This document shows positions 16,900 to 25,901 of a DNA stretch of 38,425 nt, one piece after another. Location of the stretch: positions 1 to 38,425 of the forward strand of contig JAISCT010000009.1 of NCBI GenBank assembly GCA_031265355.1, read 5' to 3'. Each line of letters begins with the position of its first letter. The stretch's first letter is position 1. The stretch is from Oscillospiraceae bacterium. GTDB lineage: Bacteria > Bacillota > Clostridia > Oscillospirales > UBA929. The notes under the pieces were generated by a model. That model made no database searches. It saw only the letters and a program-made list of their open reading frames with translations, and was not told where the DNA came from. The position numbers were made by a program, and so were the translations under genes.

Positions 16900-18978
16900 A
16901 TGGCCACAGGAACGTTATGCATCGAGACCAGAACTGCGAATTCGCTGCCCGTTCAAGGTGTGGACGTCATGGTCCGAGACGAACAGGGTCAACTGCTGCA
17001 AAGACTTCGGACAGATGAAAACGGCAAGACGAACGTCGTTTCTCTGGAGGCGCCGGATGCCTCCGACACGCTGGTACCGGACAGTACGGGCCCATTTTCT
17101 AGTAACTACCAGATCTCGCTGAGCCATCCCAGTTATATCGGCGTCGAGTACCGCGGCGTCCATGTCTACGATGGCGTCGAGTCGTTGGTGCCCACCAACC
17201 TGCTTCCGCGGCCGAACGGCTACGACCGGAGCGTCACCATCACAGTGGATTCGATTCCGCCGGTCGTCAGCGGACGCGGCCCCTGGGACAGGTCCCAGCA
17301 AATGCTCGGACCGCGGGCTCTGCGGGTCCTGACAGATGTCGTGGTGCCGGACTTTATCACAGTTCACCTGGGCCGGCCGGACGTGAACGCACTGAATGTC
17401 CGCGTCCCGTTCGTTGATTACATCAAGAACGTGGCCTCAAGCGAGATCTACGCAACCTGGCCACAGGCGTCGCTGGAGGCCAACATCTACGCGCAGATCA
17501 CCTTTGCGCTGAACCGGGTCTATGCCGAGTGGTACCGCTCCCGCGGGTATCCGTTCGATATCACAAACTCCACGGCCTTCGACCAAGCCTTTGTAAACAA
17601 CAGGGAGATCTTCGACAACCTCAGTCGGCTTGTGGACAGGATCTTCAACCGCTATGCCCGCCAGCAAGGGTTCAAAAACCCCTATTTCACGGAGTACTGC
17701 GACGGACGGACCGTCTCCTGCCCGGGGATGTCCCAGTGGGGCACGGTGACACTGGCCGAACAGGGTCTCACCGCGCTGGAGATCCTGCGCAGCTATTACC
17801 CCCGCGATCTTGAGATCGTGGAGACGGACAACATCACCGGCATCCCGTCCTCCTACCCCGGTACGCCGCTGCAGGAAGGCAGCGAGGGGCCGAATGTGGA
17901 GACTATTCAACGGTATCTGAATCGGATCCGGGTGAACTTTCCGCTGATCCCGCAGATTTCTAACCCCAGAGGCATCTTCGACGCGCAGACCGAGCAGGCG
18001 GTTAGGGTCTTTCAGAGCGTCTTCGATCTGACGTCGGACGGGATTGTAGGCCCCAGCACCTGGTATAAAATTTCCTTCTTATATGTGGCGGTCACCAAGC
18101 TCTCCGAACTGACCGGCGAGGGGGAGCGGATAGGCATCGGGACCACCCCGCCCACGGTCATGCTCCAGCAGGGCAGCCGCGGCGCCAGTGTGAACGAACT
18201 GCAGTTCATTTTGAACATGATCTCCGAATTCTTCTCCGCGATCCCGCCGGTGATTCAAGACAACGTCTTCGGCACTACGACGCGCAGCGCCGTCATCGAT
18301 TTTCAACAGATGATGGACCTGACGGCGGATGGGATCGTGGGTCCGGACACGTGGCGGGCGCTCTACGACGTCTACTGGGGCATCTCGACCAATGTGCTCC
18401 ATAATCCGCCGAGTGAGGAGCTGCCGGCCTATCCGGGCACGTTGCTGCAGGTTGGCTCAAGAGGGGAGAGCGTCCGGTTGATGCAGCAGTACCTGAGCGC
18501 CATCGCGGAACGCTACCTGGGCCTGCCGGTCATTGCAGCCGACGGCGTCTTTGGCAGCGCTACGCAAAACGCGGTGATGGCGTTTCAGCGGCAGTTCGGG
18601 CTCGCGGTGGACGGCATCATCGGCCGGGAGACATGGGACTACATCGTGGACGTATATTTCGACGACATTCCTCTGCCGCCCACGCCGCCTACGCCCCCTA
18701 CGCCGCCCACGCCGCCGGCGCCGCAACCGCCCTACCCGGGGTACTACATCAGCGTAGGTTCTCAGGGCAGCTATGTCCGGCTGATCCAGAGGCGCCTGAA
18801 CGCGCTGGCCAATGTGTACTCTGCCATCCCGCAGATCACGGCGGACGGCATTTTCGGTAGCCGGACCCGCAATGCGGTGACCATCTTCCAGCGGCAGTTC
18901 GGGCTCGCGGCGGACGGTATCGTGGGGCGCGCTACCTGGACCCGCCTCATGGCCGAGTCCGCCAATCTTGTCGGGTGA
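16900..18978 (+). CDS. SpoIID/LytB-like protein with four peptidoglycan-binding domains
   Basis: A 692-residue protein. Residues 1-60 look like a carboxypeptidase-regulatory-type beta-sandwich (SLPVQGVDVMVRDEQGQLL). About 145-310 is SpoIID-like: VRVPFVDYIKNVASSEIYATWP matches the glycan-binding/cleaving segment of SpoIID, where a glutamate in this place is catalytic, and YCDGRTVSCPGMSQWG follows. Four PG_binding_1 domains follow near residues 326-390, 425-490, 515-585 and 625-690, each ending in a DGIVG-x-x-TW-like signature. A Thr-Pro-Pro linker precedes the last one. The ATG at 16900 follows GAGGGGG. No N-terminal signal peptide or membrane helix is seen, although the substrate should be extracytoplasmic. 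It may be a spore-cortex or mother-cell protein; no partner gene is adjacent. Confidence 0.85.
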   Translation: MATGTLCIETRTANSLPVQGVDVMVRDEQGQLLQRLRTDENGKTNVVSLEAPDASDTLVPDSTGPFSSNYQISLSHPSYIGVEYRGVHVYDGVESLVPTNLLPRPNGYDRSVTITVDSIPPVVSGRGPWDRSQQMLGPRALRVLTDVVVPDFITVHLGRPDVNALNVRVPFVDYIKNVASSEIYATWPQASLEANIYAQITFALNRVYAEWYRSRGYPFDITNSTAFDQAFVNNREIFDNLSRLVDRIFNRYARQQGFKNPYFTEYCDGRTVSCPGMSQWGTVTLAEQGLTALEILRSYYPRDLEIVETDNITGIPSSYPGTPLQEGSEGPNVETIQRYLNRIRVNFPLIPQISNPRGIFDAQTEQAVRVFQSVFDLTSDGIVGPSTWYKISFLYVAVTKLSELTGEGERIGIGTTPPTVMLQQGSRGASVNELQFILNMISEFFSAIPPVIQDNVFGTTTRSAVIDFQQMMDLTADGIVGPDTWRALYDVYWGISTNVLHNPPSEELPAYPGTLLQVGSRGESVRLMQQYLSAIAERYLGLPVIAADGVFGSATQNAVMAFQRQFGLAVDGIIGRETWDYIVDVYFDDIPLPPTPPTPPTPPTPPAPQPPYPGYYISVGSQGSYVRLIQRRLNALANVYSAIPQITADGIFGSRTRNAVTIFQRQFGLAADGIVGRATWTRLMAESANLVG

Positions 18979-19058
18979 CATCCGCGGCGTCTTCCCGGCA
19001 ATCGGAGCGGTTCCGTCGCGTCGGCCGCGAAAGGAGAAGCGGAAAAGCACTCAATAAA

Positions 19059-19097
19059 GAGGGACTGTCTTCGGCATAACACCGGAGACAGTCCCTC
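19059..19097 (-). terminator. Strong hairpin, terminator-like on the minus strand
   Basis: Arms 19059-19074 and 19082-19097 pair over 16 bp with one G-T wobble around a 7-nt loop. The minus strand continues TTTATTGAGTGCTTTT, a weak U-rich tail, while the plus strand has no T-run. It lies just beyond the decayed minus-strand sequence at 19100-19487 and 80 bp after the convergent SpoIID-like gene, so it may serve both. Confidence 0.6.
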
Positions 19098-19099
19098 CT

Positions 19100-19487
19100 C
19101 AGCACCTCTTGCTAGCACAGGGCCTTTTTCCCAAAAACGGTATCGCCAACAGAACCAACAGGCCGCCCAGCACGACCGTAACAAGCTGCGGTCAGAAAAA
19201 AGCAAGGGCAAAGAAACCCGTTGCGCTTCCTGTGTGACAAACACCGAAACGACAAGGAAGGCCGCCGAAAGATGTGGTGTCGCAAATTTTTCTCCAGCGC
19301 CAAGCAGCGCGCCGGCAACACGCCGCTTCCGCAAAATTTAGGAGATCGCGACGATTGCCAGATTGCCCAAAACAGGCGCCATGGCAATGACTCTTTAGAA
19401 AACCCTGCAAAAAAGCAACCAGAGGCGCCAGCAGTGAAAATGGCGGCCCCACTCCAAAAACCGATAATCAGATGGAGAGAATCAGCG
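19100..19487 (-). pseudogene. Possible decayed membrane-protein gene
   Basis: No intact frame is present. Hydrophobic pieces follow one another on the minus strand but in different frames and with stops between: FSLLAPLVAFLQGF, then VIAMAPVLGNLAIVAIS and a stop, then SAAFLVVSVFVT, then GFFALAFF and a stop, then LVTVVLGGLLVLLAIPFLGKR. The order suggests a several-helix membrane protein disabled by frameshifts and stops, followed by its own terminator-like hairpin. The family cannot be identified. Chance hydrophobicity of GC-poor sequence is the alternative. Confidence 0.3.
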
Positions 19488-19814
19488 TCAGATCGATGTG
19501 TTCGCCGGCGGCGAACACGGGGGAGATGCCTCGCGGGTGTGTGCGGCGTGTACGGGGTACGCGTCGATCTCCATGGTGGAGACGGCGGTTTTGACGGACA
19601 CGTGGGGCAGTGCGCCGAGACGCCCCGTGAGCTGGTTGATTTCGTCCATATTGCCGACCACGGTGAGGGAGATGAGCGCCAGCGCACCTCCGTTGACCGG
19701 GATCCCCATACGGCCCCACAGCAGGTGATGATGCTCAGACACAATGGTGTTGAATTCGGTCTGTACCAGAGCCGGATGATCCAAAATCGCGCTGATGACG
19801 GCGGCACGCGCCAT
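19488..19814 (-). CDS. TM1266-family putative regulator (iron-only hydrogenase system)
   Basis: Small ACT/NikR-C-like protein of a family usually found beside [FeFe]-hydrogenase genes. The core matches: AAVISAILDHPALVQTEFN, then EHHHLLWGRMGIPV, ALISLTVVGNMDEINQLTGRLG and HVSVKTAVSTMEI. The family normally ends about there, near residue 85, whereas this frame runs to 108 with a low-complexity Ala/Pro/His tail, possibly a 3' frameshift. The ATG at 19814 follows AAAGGGTGATG. It has its own consensus promoter. No hydrogenase or maturation gene lies in the window, and decayed sequence follows it, so it may be an orphan. Its regulatory role is inferred for the family, not established. Confidence 0.82.
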   Translation of the reverse strand: MARAAVISAILDHPALVQTEFNTIVSEHHHLLWGRMGIPVNGGALALISLTVVGNMDEINQLTGRLGALPHVSVKTAVSTMEIDAYPVHAAHTREASPPCSPPANTSI

Positions 19815-19888
19815 GACGCATCACCCTTTCTCCGGGCGCGCCGGAAAGAATCCGCCCTCTTAACCTCTTGCGGACGGTTGCCGATATC

Positions 19889-19917
19889 ATAATATGCCAT
19901 TCACATAGAGTTGTCAA
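19889..19917 (-). promoter_or_regulatory. Sigma-A promoter of the TM1266-family gene
   Basis: Minus strand consensus TTGACA (19917-19912), 17-bp spacer, TATTAT (19894-19889), about 75 bp before the ATG. It is back-to-back with the GH3 promoter at 19955. Confidence 0.8.
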
Positions 19918-19954
19918 GCTTGTCCGTTATCTGGGTACAACTGCGGGCAGCTGC

Positions 19955-19983
19955 TTGACAGAAAGAAGTGAATCATATATAAT
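19955..19983 (+). promoter_or_regulatory. Sigma-A promoter of the GH3 gene leader
   Basis: Consensus TTGACA (19955-19960), 17-bp spacer, consensus TATAAT (19978-19983). The predicted start is near 19990, leaving a leader of about 315 nt before the GH3 start codon. Confidence 0.85.
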
Positions 19984-20305
19984 ATATGAAAAAGAAAGTG
20001 TAGTTTCTGTAAATTTTATGCAAGCCCGTGCCGGTTAGCGAGCGGTACGGGTTTTGGTGCGGGCATTCGGGGTTCAGGCATTGACGATGTCCTATTGTTG
20101 CAGAAACGTTTTCATCTTGGCGCCAAACGGCGCGCCGGCCATGGGGGCACGGCCGCGCGCCCGGGAGCGCCTGCGCGGCGGCGGATCTGCATGACGATAG
20201 CAGACGGACGCCTTTTGTCGCTTCACGCTCGGCGCAAAACCGGATCCTTTATTTCGACGGAAGTGATGCGAGGCGCCCAAACGAAGAGAAGGGTGATGAA
20301 AACAC
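19984..20305 (+). other. Long leader region of the GH3 gene
   Basis: About 320 nt without a credible gene. The first third holds the terminator-like and alternative hairpins at 20022-20064. The remainder is G/C-rich with short inverted repeats (for example around 20125-20185) and no recognised riboswitch class. The GH3 SD (AGAAGGG) is at about 20287-20293. Confidence 0.6.
20022..20064 (+). promoter_or_regulatory. Terminator/antiterminator-like hairpins in the GH3 leader
   Basis: CCCGTGCCG (20025-20033) pairs with CGGTACGGG (20043-20051), one G-U pair, and is followed by TTTT: an intrinsic-terminator shape about 60 nt after the predicted transcript start. The same left arm, GCCCGTGCC (20024-20032), can instead pair with GGTGCGGGC (20056-20064) using two G-U pairs. 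The structures exclude one another, which would allow attenuation. Confidence 0.45.
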
Positions 20306-23300
20306 ATGAAGCACATGAGAAAAGGGGTCCGGCGCCTGCTGGCGGGCGTCCTTGGTCTCGCGCTGTTGGCGGCTGCGGCGCCTGTCCCCGTCACGTTGGC
20401 CGAGGCGCTGCCCGGGTTAGCGGATCTGAGCCGCCAGGCGGCGGCCGAGGGTATGGTACTGCTTGAGAATCCGGTGCTGGAGGGCGTGGAGAACGCCACG
20501 GGCCGCGTGCTGCCTGTCGGCGGCGGCCAGAGCGTTTCCGTGTTCGGGCGTGCCCAAGCCAACTACTACAAGAGCGGGACGGGTTCCGGCGGCGCCGTCC
20601 GGGTGGACCACGTCACCGGTATCCTCGAGGCATTGCGCACCAGCCCCTATGTGCGCGTCAACGAGGATCTGGCCCGTGTCTACGCCGACTGGGTGCGGAC
20701 GCATCCCTTTGACAACGGCGGCGGCGGTTGGGCGGCCGAACCTTGGTCGCAGGCGGAGATGCCGCTGACGGACGAAGCGGTGAACGCCGCGCGGGCCAAG
20801 TCGGAGACGGCCGTCGTCATCATCGGCCGCACGGCGGGCGAGGACAAAGACAACACCAATACAAAGGGCGCCTATCAGCTGGCGGACCTTGAGGTAGAGA
20901 TGCTGGACAAGGTCCACACAGCGTTTGACAGAGTCGTCGTGGTGCTGAACGTCGGCAATGTCATCGACATGGCATGGGTGAAGAACTACCCGAAGGCGGC
21001 CGTTTTGTATGCCTGGCAGGGGGGTATGGAGGGCGGCAGCGCCGTGGTCGATGTGCTCACCGGCGATGTCACACCCAGCGGAAAGCTGAGCGACACCATC
21101 GCGATTGCCATCAGCGACTATCCCTCCCACGGGACTTTCGAGGGCAAGACGAAGTTCGGCGTCACCGGCAGTTCGTTGAACGCGCGCAACTTCTATGCGG
21201 AAGACATCTATGTGGGTTACCGCTACTTTGAGACATTCGCCCCGGATAGGGTTCTCTATCCCTTCGGATTCGGCCTTTCGTATACGACGTTCGCCATCAG
21301 CGTCAACGCCGTGACGTATACGGACGAAGCGGTAAAAATCGATGTGACCGTGGAGAATACGGGTGCGGTCAAGGGCAAAGAGGTCGTACAGGTCTATTAC
21401 AGCGCGCCCCAGGGTCAGCTCGGCAAACCCGCCAGGGAATTGGCGGCCTTTGCGAAGACCGGCGTGCTGCCGCCGGGCGGCAAACAGACGCTCACAATCT
21501 CCTATCAGGTAGCGGACATGGCCTCCTACGACGACGGCGGTTACACGGGGCATGAGTCCGCCTATGTGCTGGAAGCGGGCGACTATGGCATTTACGTGGG
21601 CAACAGTGTCCGGTACGCCGCGCGCGCGGGTACCTATGTGCAGGGCGCGCTGCGGGTCACGCAGCAATTGCAGGAGGCCCTGCCGCCCGTGGAGGCGTTC
21701 AGGCGCATGAAGCCGCAGGCAAACGAGAACGGCACGTACTCCGTCGCCGCACAGGATGTGCCGTATACGGCGCAGACGACGGCGCAGGCGAACCTCAACG
21801 CGCGGATCGCGGACAACCGTCCGGTCGCTCTTGCGCAGACAGCGACAAAAGAACACAAACTCGTCGACGTCTACAACGGCGACGTCACGGTGGATGAATT
21901 CGTTGCCCAGTTCACAAACACCGACCTGTCGGCTGTAGTGCTCGGCGAGGGCATGAACAGCACCAAGGTGACGCTGGGTACGGCATCCGCGTTTGGCGGG
22001 GTGACGAACTCCCTGCTCTCGCTCGGACTTCCGATCGCCTGCGCGGCGGACGGCCCCTCCGGCATCCGCATGGAGGTCGGCACGCAATACGCGACCAGCA
22101 TCCCGAACGGCACCCTGCTGGCCTGTACCTGGAACCTGGAGCTGATCGAGCGGCTGAGCGATCTGTGGGGCCGCGAGATGCTGCTCAACAAGATCGACAC
22201 GATCCTGGGCCCGGGCGTCAACATCCACAGGCATCCGCTGAACGGTCGCAACTTCGAATATTTCTCCGAAGATCCGCTTTTAACAGGTACGATGGCGGCG
22301 TCAATGGCCAACGGCATCCAAAAACACGGCCCCGCCCCCACGATCAAGCACTATGCCGCCAACAACCAGGAGGCCAGCCGACACTATGTCCACTCGGTGG
22401 TGTCGGAACGGGCGCTCCGCGAGATCTACCTCAAGGGCTATGAGATTGCGGTGAAGAGTGGCAATGTGCGCTCCGTCATGACGTCGTACAACCCGATAAA
22501 CGGTCTGTGGACCGCCGGCAGCTATGACCTCAACACCACGATCCTACGCAATGAGTGGGGTTTCAAGGGGATCGTCATGACCGATTGGTGGGCTAAAATG
22601 AACGAGTCCATCTACACAGCGTACAGCGACACAAATACGCGGGCCATGGTCCGCGCGCAAAATGACCTGTACATGGTGGTGGACAACAACACCGCGGGCA
22701 GTTGTTCACGCTTCAACAACAACATGAACTACATTGCGGACGGGTCGCTCACGATCGGCGAGCTGCAGCGCTCTGCGAAAAACATCACCGAGTTCTTGTT
22801 AAAGACCCCCGCTTTTGCCCGGACGGCCGGTGTCCCGTTTGAGCCGGTTTACACACGGGGCGAGGACTGGTTTGCGGTGGAGGACGACCTCCCCCCGCTG
22901 GATCCCCAAGTGACGGAGATCACGGTGGGCGGCAAGAGGATCACCACCTTTAACCCCCTGATTCTGGATTACAAAGTGTATACCAACAGAGAGATCAGCG
23001 GCGGCGCGTACCCCACCGTGGCCGCCGTGCCCGGGGAGGGCGTGGAGATCTCTGTGTCGCAGGCGAGCGCCGACCGGCCGGCCGCCGTACTAACAGCCTC
23101 CGCCGGCGGATTTGAGCGAATCTACAAAGTCATCTTCACGGACGAGGAAGGGCTTGCGCCCATTTTGGAAAATCCGAGTTACGCGTACCTGTCCGGCATC
23201 TTCCTGAACGGAGAGGCGCTGGAGGGGTTTGAGCCCGCAAAGCTGCGCTATTCGGTGGGATGGGAGAGCCAGACGATACCCACCGTCACGGCGGCGGCCG

Positions 23301-25783
23301 TCGACGGCGCGCAGATCTTGAGCATCACGCCGGATCCTGTGTCCGCCACCGTGACAATCAGGTGCGCCAGTACGGATCAGGTCAACGTCTACGCGGTGAA
23401 ATTTGGCGCGTACCCGCGCAGCGACGAATTTGACACGGCTGAAATGAAGCCGTTCTGGTCCGTCAACACCGACACGGCGAGCAGCGGCGAGACCGCCAAC
23501 TGGTCTCTGACCGCCGCTCCGGGCGCGCTGCGCGTCATGGCGGAGAAAGGCGACTTTTGGACGACGCACAACGACCTCAAAAACTTCTTCCAGCAGGAGG
23601 CCTTTGGAGATTGGGAGGCTACCGCCAAAGTCACGGTCAACAAAACGCCCAATGCAAACTACAACGGGCTCGGCATCGTGGCCTTCCAAGATGTCGACAA
23701 CTATGTCTGGCTCAAGTACGAGTACAGCAGCCAGCGGCTTGTCGGTCTCGTGAAAGAGGCCGGCGCCGCGGAACCTGTCTCCTTTGGCGCGCTGACCGCC
23801 GCCCAGATCACCAGTTTGATTGGCAACAATCTGACGCTCTATCTGCGCCTCAAAAAAATCGGCGACGTGTATACCGGCTCGATTGGCACCGACGGCGTCA
23901 ACTTCACCGTGTTGGGGTCCGTCGCGGCTGCCTATGCTGAGCCGAAGTTCGGTCTGCTCTGCTCTCACGGCAGCGTCTCAAACACCGTCGGGTCGTTCTA
24001 CGCCGACTACGACTACGTCCGGTTTGACCGCGAGGCTCTGCCCGCCGCCGTCGATGTCGGCGCCGACACCAAGCTGAAGCTGGCCGCTACGGAGCCGGCT
24101 CTGCTGACGCCGAACATCACCCCGGTCGACTCGGGCGATACGGACGGCGGACAGAGTTATACCAATTGCAACAGCGGGGAGGCCCTGGCCTATCGGTTGA
24201 ACATTCTGGAGGGCGGGACATACAAGCTGTCGGCGCGCATCAAATCCAGCGCGTCGGAAGTCGCCCAGATGTCGTTCTCGCTCTACGCCGACGACACGTA
24301 TCTCGGCGCGTTTTCCACCACAAGCACCGGCGGCCGCTGGGTTACGCTGTCGCAGGACGTCGCGCTGGCACAGGGCGTCCACACGCTCCGGCTCGCGTTT
24401 GAGACCTCCGGCATCGACGTCAACTGGCTGCGGTTCCAGCGCCGGGGCGGAGCCGTGCCGGACACCGCGGCGCTGAGCGCCGCCATCGCACAGGCGGAGA
24501 GCATCGACTTGAGCGAATTCCCGCTCTCCAAGCGAGAGACGTTTGTGCCTGTGCTGACAGAGGCGAAGGCCGTCGCGGCCGACCCGGTCGGGCAGCAGGA
24601 AGTCGACGAGATGACGGTCGCGCTGCTCGCCGCCGTCGAGCGGATGCAGAGCGGACTGCCTGTCAACCAGCCGCCGAAAAACAGCGAGACATCCTTCAAC
24701 GCTGACGGGAAGCAGGTCGTGCGCGTCCGCGCCCACGAATTCCCGTGGATCTGGGCCCAGAGCGGCGATTTCCGCTATGAGGGCTCCGCGCCCAACTACA
24801 ACGCGGGCTATATCTCGACAGGGGACGCCTTCTACCTCGGCGCCGTCGACCTGACGGGGCTGGAAGAGATCAGAGTAAACTACGCGAACGGCAACACAAG
24901 CTCCAACCAGTATCAGCCGTCCGTCAATCTGCAGTTCTACACAGAGGCGGCCTTTGACGGCGAGCCCGTGCAGCGCTCCACACACGCGAACAGCACGTAC
25001 CGGTACAGCGATGTTTACAGCGGCGGTTCGTTTGCCTTCGGCAATCAGATTGCCGGGATCAACTTCCTGCACAAAAAAGCGGCCAGCTGGACCACATACG
25101 GCGACGCCAGTACCGCCGGAAACATCAACGCGCCGGGGACCCACACAGGTATGACGAACTACTGGGAGATCGGCGTCAAAACCTTCCTGAACCGCACCCT
25201 GGCCTCCGGCGTGCAAAACGTCTACATGTACCTGCTTGAGGGCGGCCTCAATTTGCGGTATGTGGATCTGATCTACGACACGGTCACGGCTTCGTTTGAC
25301 TGGAATTACGAGGCTGCGCCGGCCGCGCCGGCCCCCGTCGCGCTCGCGAAAGGGACGGCCCTGGGTGCCCGGCTTCCGGCGGTGCCGGAGAGAACGGGCT
25401 ACCAGTTTGCGGGTTGGCGGACGGCGGACGGCCTCGCGGTGCAGGCGGATACCCCCATCGGCGGCAGCGTCACCCTTTACGCGCAGTGGCGTGCGGAGAT
25501 CTCCCTGGCCATCCGGGTGACAGACGACGGTACGGCGTTGGCCGAGGCTGCGTTGTTAAACCGCGGCGAGACCGGTCGGACGCTTGTTTTGCTCCTTGCG
25601 GCCTATGACGGCGCGGAGCGGCTGGTGAGCGTTCAGACACAGACCGAGACAGCGCCGGCAGGCCTCTGGACAGAGCTCTCCGTGCCGCTGGCGCTCCCCC
25701 CCGCCACGGCGTATATGAAGGCATTTCTCTGGGAGGACGGGGTGTTCCCGCTCTTGCCCGACGAGAAGCTTCTGGTGCCGTAA
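20306..25783 (+). CDS. Secreted multimodular GH3 glycosidase with inverted domain order
   Basis: An 1825-residue extracellular protein, probably a beta-glucosidase or related exo-enzyme. It has a signal peptide (about 1-32). GH3 C-terminal domain and fibronectin-like domain come first (about 35-450; DLYPFGFGLSYTTF-like segment near residue 330). The GH3 (beta/alpha)8 domain comes after (about 515-850) with nucleophile Asp760 in IVMTDWW and substrate residues KHYAANNQE. This permuted order is known in some ruminococcal GH3 enzymes. Two cadherin-like beta-sandwich repeats, a GH43_C2/concanavalin-like domain (from DEFDTAEMKPFW), a CBM6-like domain, a FIVAR-like helical segment, a second CBM-like domain, an InlB-type repeat (RTGYQFAGW...LYAQW) and a C-terminal Ig-like module follow. 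No sortase or dockerin signal is seen. Substrate is unassigned. Confidence 0.9.
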   Translation: MKHMRKGVRRLLAGVLGLALLAAAAPVPVTLAEALPGLADLSRQAAAEGMVLLENPVLEGVENATGRVLPVGGGQSVSVFGRAQANYYKSGTGSGGAVRVDHVTGILEALRTSPYVRVNEDLARVYADWVRTHPFDNGGGGWAAEPWSQAEMPLTDEAVNAARAKSETAVVIIGRTAGEDKDNTNTKGAYQLADLEVEMLDKVHTAFDRVVVVLNVGNVIDMAWVKNYPKAAVLYAWQGGMEGGSAVVDVLTGDVTPSGKLSDTIAIAISDYPSHGTFEGKTKFGVTGSSLNARNFYAEDIYVGYRYFETFAPDRVLYPFGFGLSYTTFAISVNAVTYTDEAVKIDVTVENTGAVKGKEVVQVYYSAPQGQLGKPARELAAFAKTGVLPPGGKQTLTISYQVADMASYDDGGYTGHESAYVLEAGDYGIYVGNSVRYAARAGTYVQGALRVTQQLQEALPPVEAFRRMKPQANENGTYSVAAQDVPYTAQTTAQANLNARIADNRPVALAQTATKEHKLVDVYNGDVTVDEFVAQFTNTDLSAVVLGEGMNSTKVTLGTASAFGGVTNSLLSLGLPIACAADGPSGIRMEVGTQYATSIPNGTLLACTWNLELIERLSDLWGREMLLNKIDTILGPGVNIHRHPLNGRNFEYFSEDPLLTGTMAASMANGIQKHGPAPTIKHYAANNQEASRHYVHSVVSERALREIYLKGYEIAVKSGNVRSVMTSYNPINGLWTAGSYDLNTTILRNEWGFKGIVMTDWWAKMNESIYTAYSDTNTRAMVRAQNDLYMVVDNNTAGSCSRFNNNMNYIADGSLTIGELQRSAKNITEFLLKTPAFARTAGVPFEPVYTRGEDWFAVEDDLPPLDPQVTEITVGGKRITTFNPLILDYKVYTNREISGGAYPTVAAVPGEGVEISVSQASADRPAAVLTASAGGFERIYKVIFTDEEGLAPILENPSYAYLSGIFLNGEALEGFEPAKLRYSVGWESQTIPTVTAAAVDGAQILSITPDPVSATVTIRCASTDQVNVYAVKFGAYPRSDEFDTAEMKPFWSVNTDTASSGETANWSLTAAPGALRVMAEKGDFWTTHNDLKNFFQQEAFGDWEATAKVTVNKTPNANYNGLGIVAFQDVDNYVWLKYEYSSQRLVGLVKEAGAAEPVSFGALTAAQITSLIGNNLTLYLRLKKIGDVYTGSIGTDGVNFTVLGSVAAAYAEPKFGLLCSHGSVSNTVGSFYADYDYVRFDREALPAAVDVGADTKLKLAATEPALLTPNITPVDSGDTDGGQSYTNCNSGEALAYRLNILEGGTYKLSARIKSSASEVAQMSFSLYADDTYLGAFSTTSTGGRWVTLSQDVALAQGVHTLRLAFETSGIDVNWLRFQRRGGAVPDTAALSAAIAQAESIDLSEFPLSKRETFVPVLTEAKAVAADPVGQQEVDEMTVALLAAVERMQSGLPVNQPPKNSETSFNADGKQVVRVRAHEFPWIWAQSGDFRYEGSAPNYNAGYISTGDAFYLGAVDLTGLEEIRVNYANGNTSSNQYQPSVNLQFYTEAAFDGEPVQRSTHANSTYRYSDVYSGGSFAFGNQIAGINFLHKKAASWTTYGDASTAGNINAPGTHTGMTNYWEIGVKTFLNRTLASGVQNVYMYLLEGGLNLRYVDLIYDTVTASFDWNYEAAPAAPAPVALAKGTALGARLPAVPERTGYQFAGWRTADGLAVQADTPIGGSVTLYAQWRAEISLAIRVTDDGTALAEAALLNRGETGRTLVLLLAAYDGAERLVSVQTQTETAPAGLWTELSVPLALPPATAYMKAFLWEDGVFPLLPDEKLLVP

Positions 25784-25823
25784 GCGCGCATGACATGAAA
25801 GAAGACCCCTGAAGGGGCTCGTA

Positions 25824-25870
25824 ACGGGGCCGCCCGCCGCGCGTATGGCGCTGTGGGCGGCCCCGTTTTT
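25824..25870 (+). terminator. Intrinsic terminator of the GH3 gene
   Basis: A perfect 12-bp G/C stem, ACGGGGCCGCCC (25824-25835) with its complement (25855-25866), a 19-nt loop and a five-T tail. It lies 41 bp after the stop and also separates the GH3 gene from the convergent metal ATPase. Confidence 0.9.
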
Positions 25871-25901
25871 GAGAGCGCGCCATGCGCTGACGCGGCGGCC
25901 G

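Noticed and set aside
18676..18740. Repeated CCGCCCACGCC-like units suggestive of a tandem repeat array
   Set aside because: It is coding sequence for the Thr-Pro-Pro linker between PG-binding domains 3 and 4.
20417..22234. Open minus-strand frame of about 600 codons opposite the GH3 gene
   Set aside because: Composition typical of antisense GC-rich frames, no start signals.
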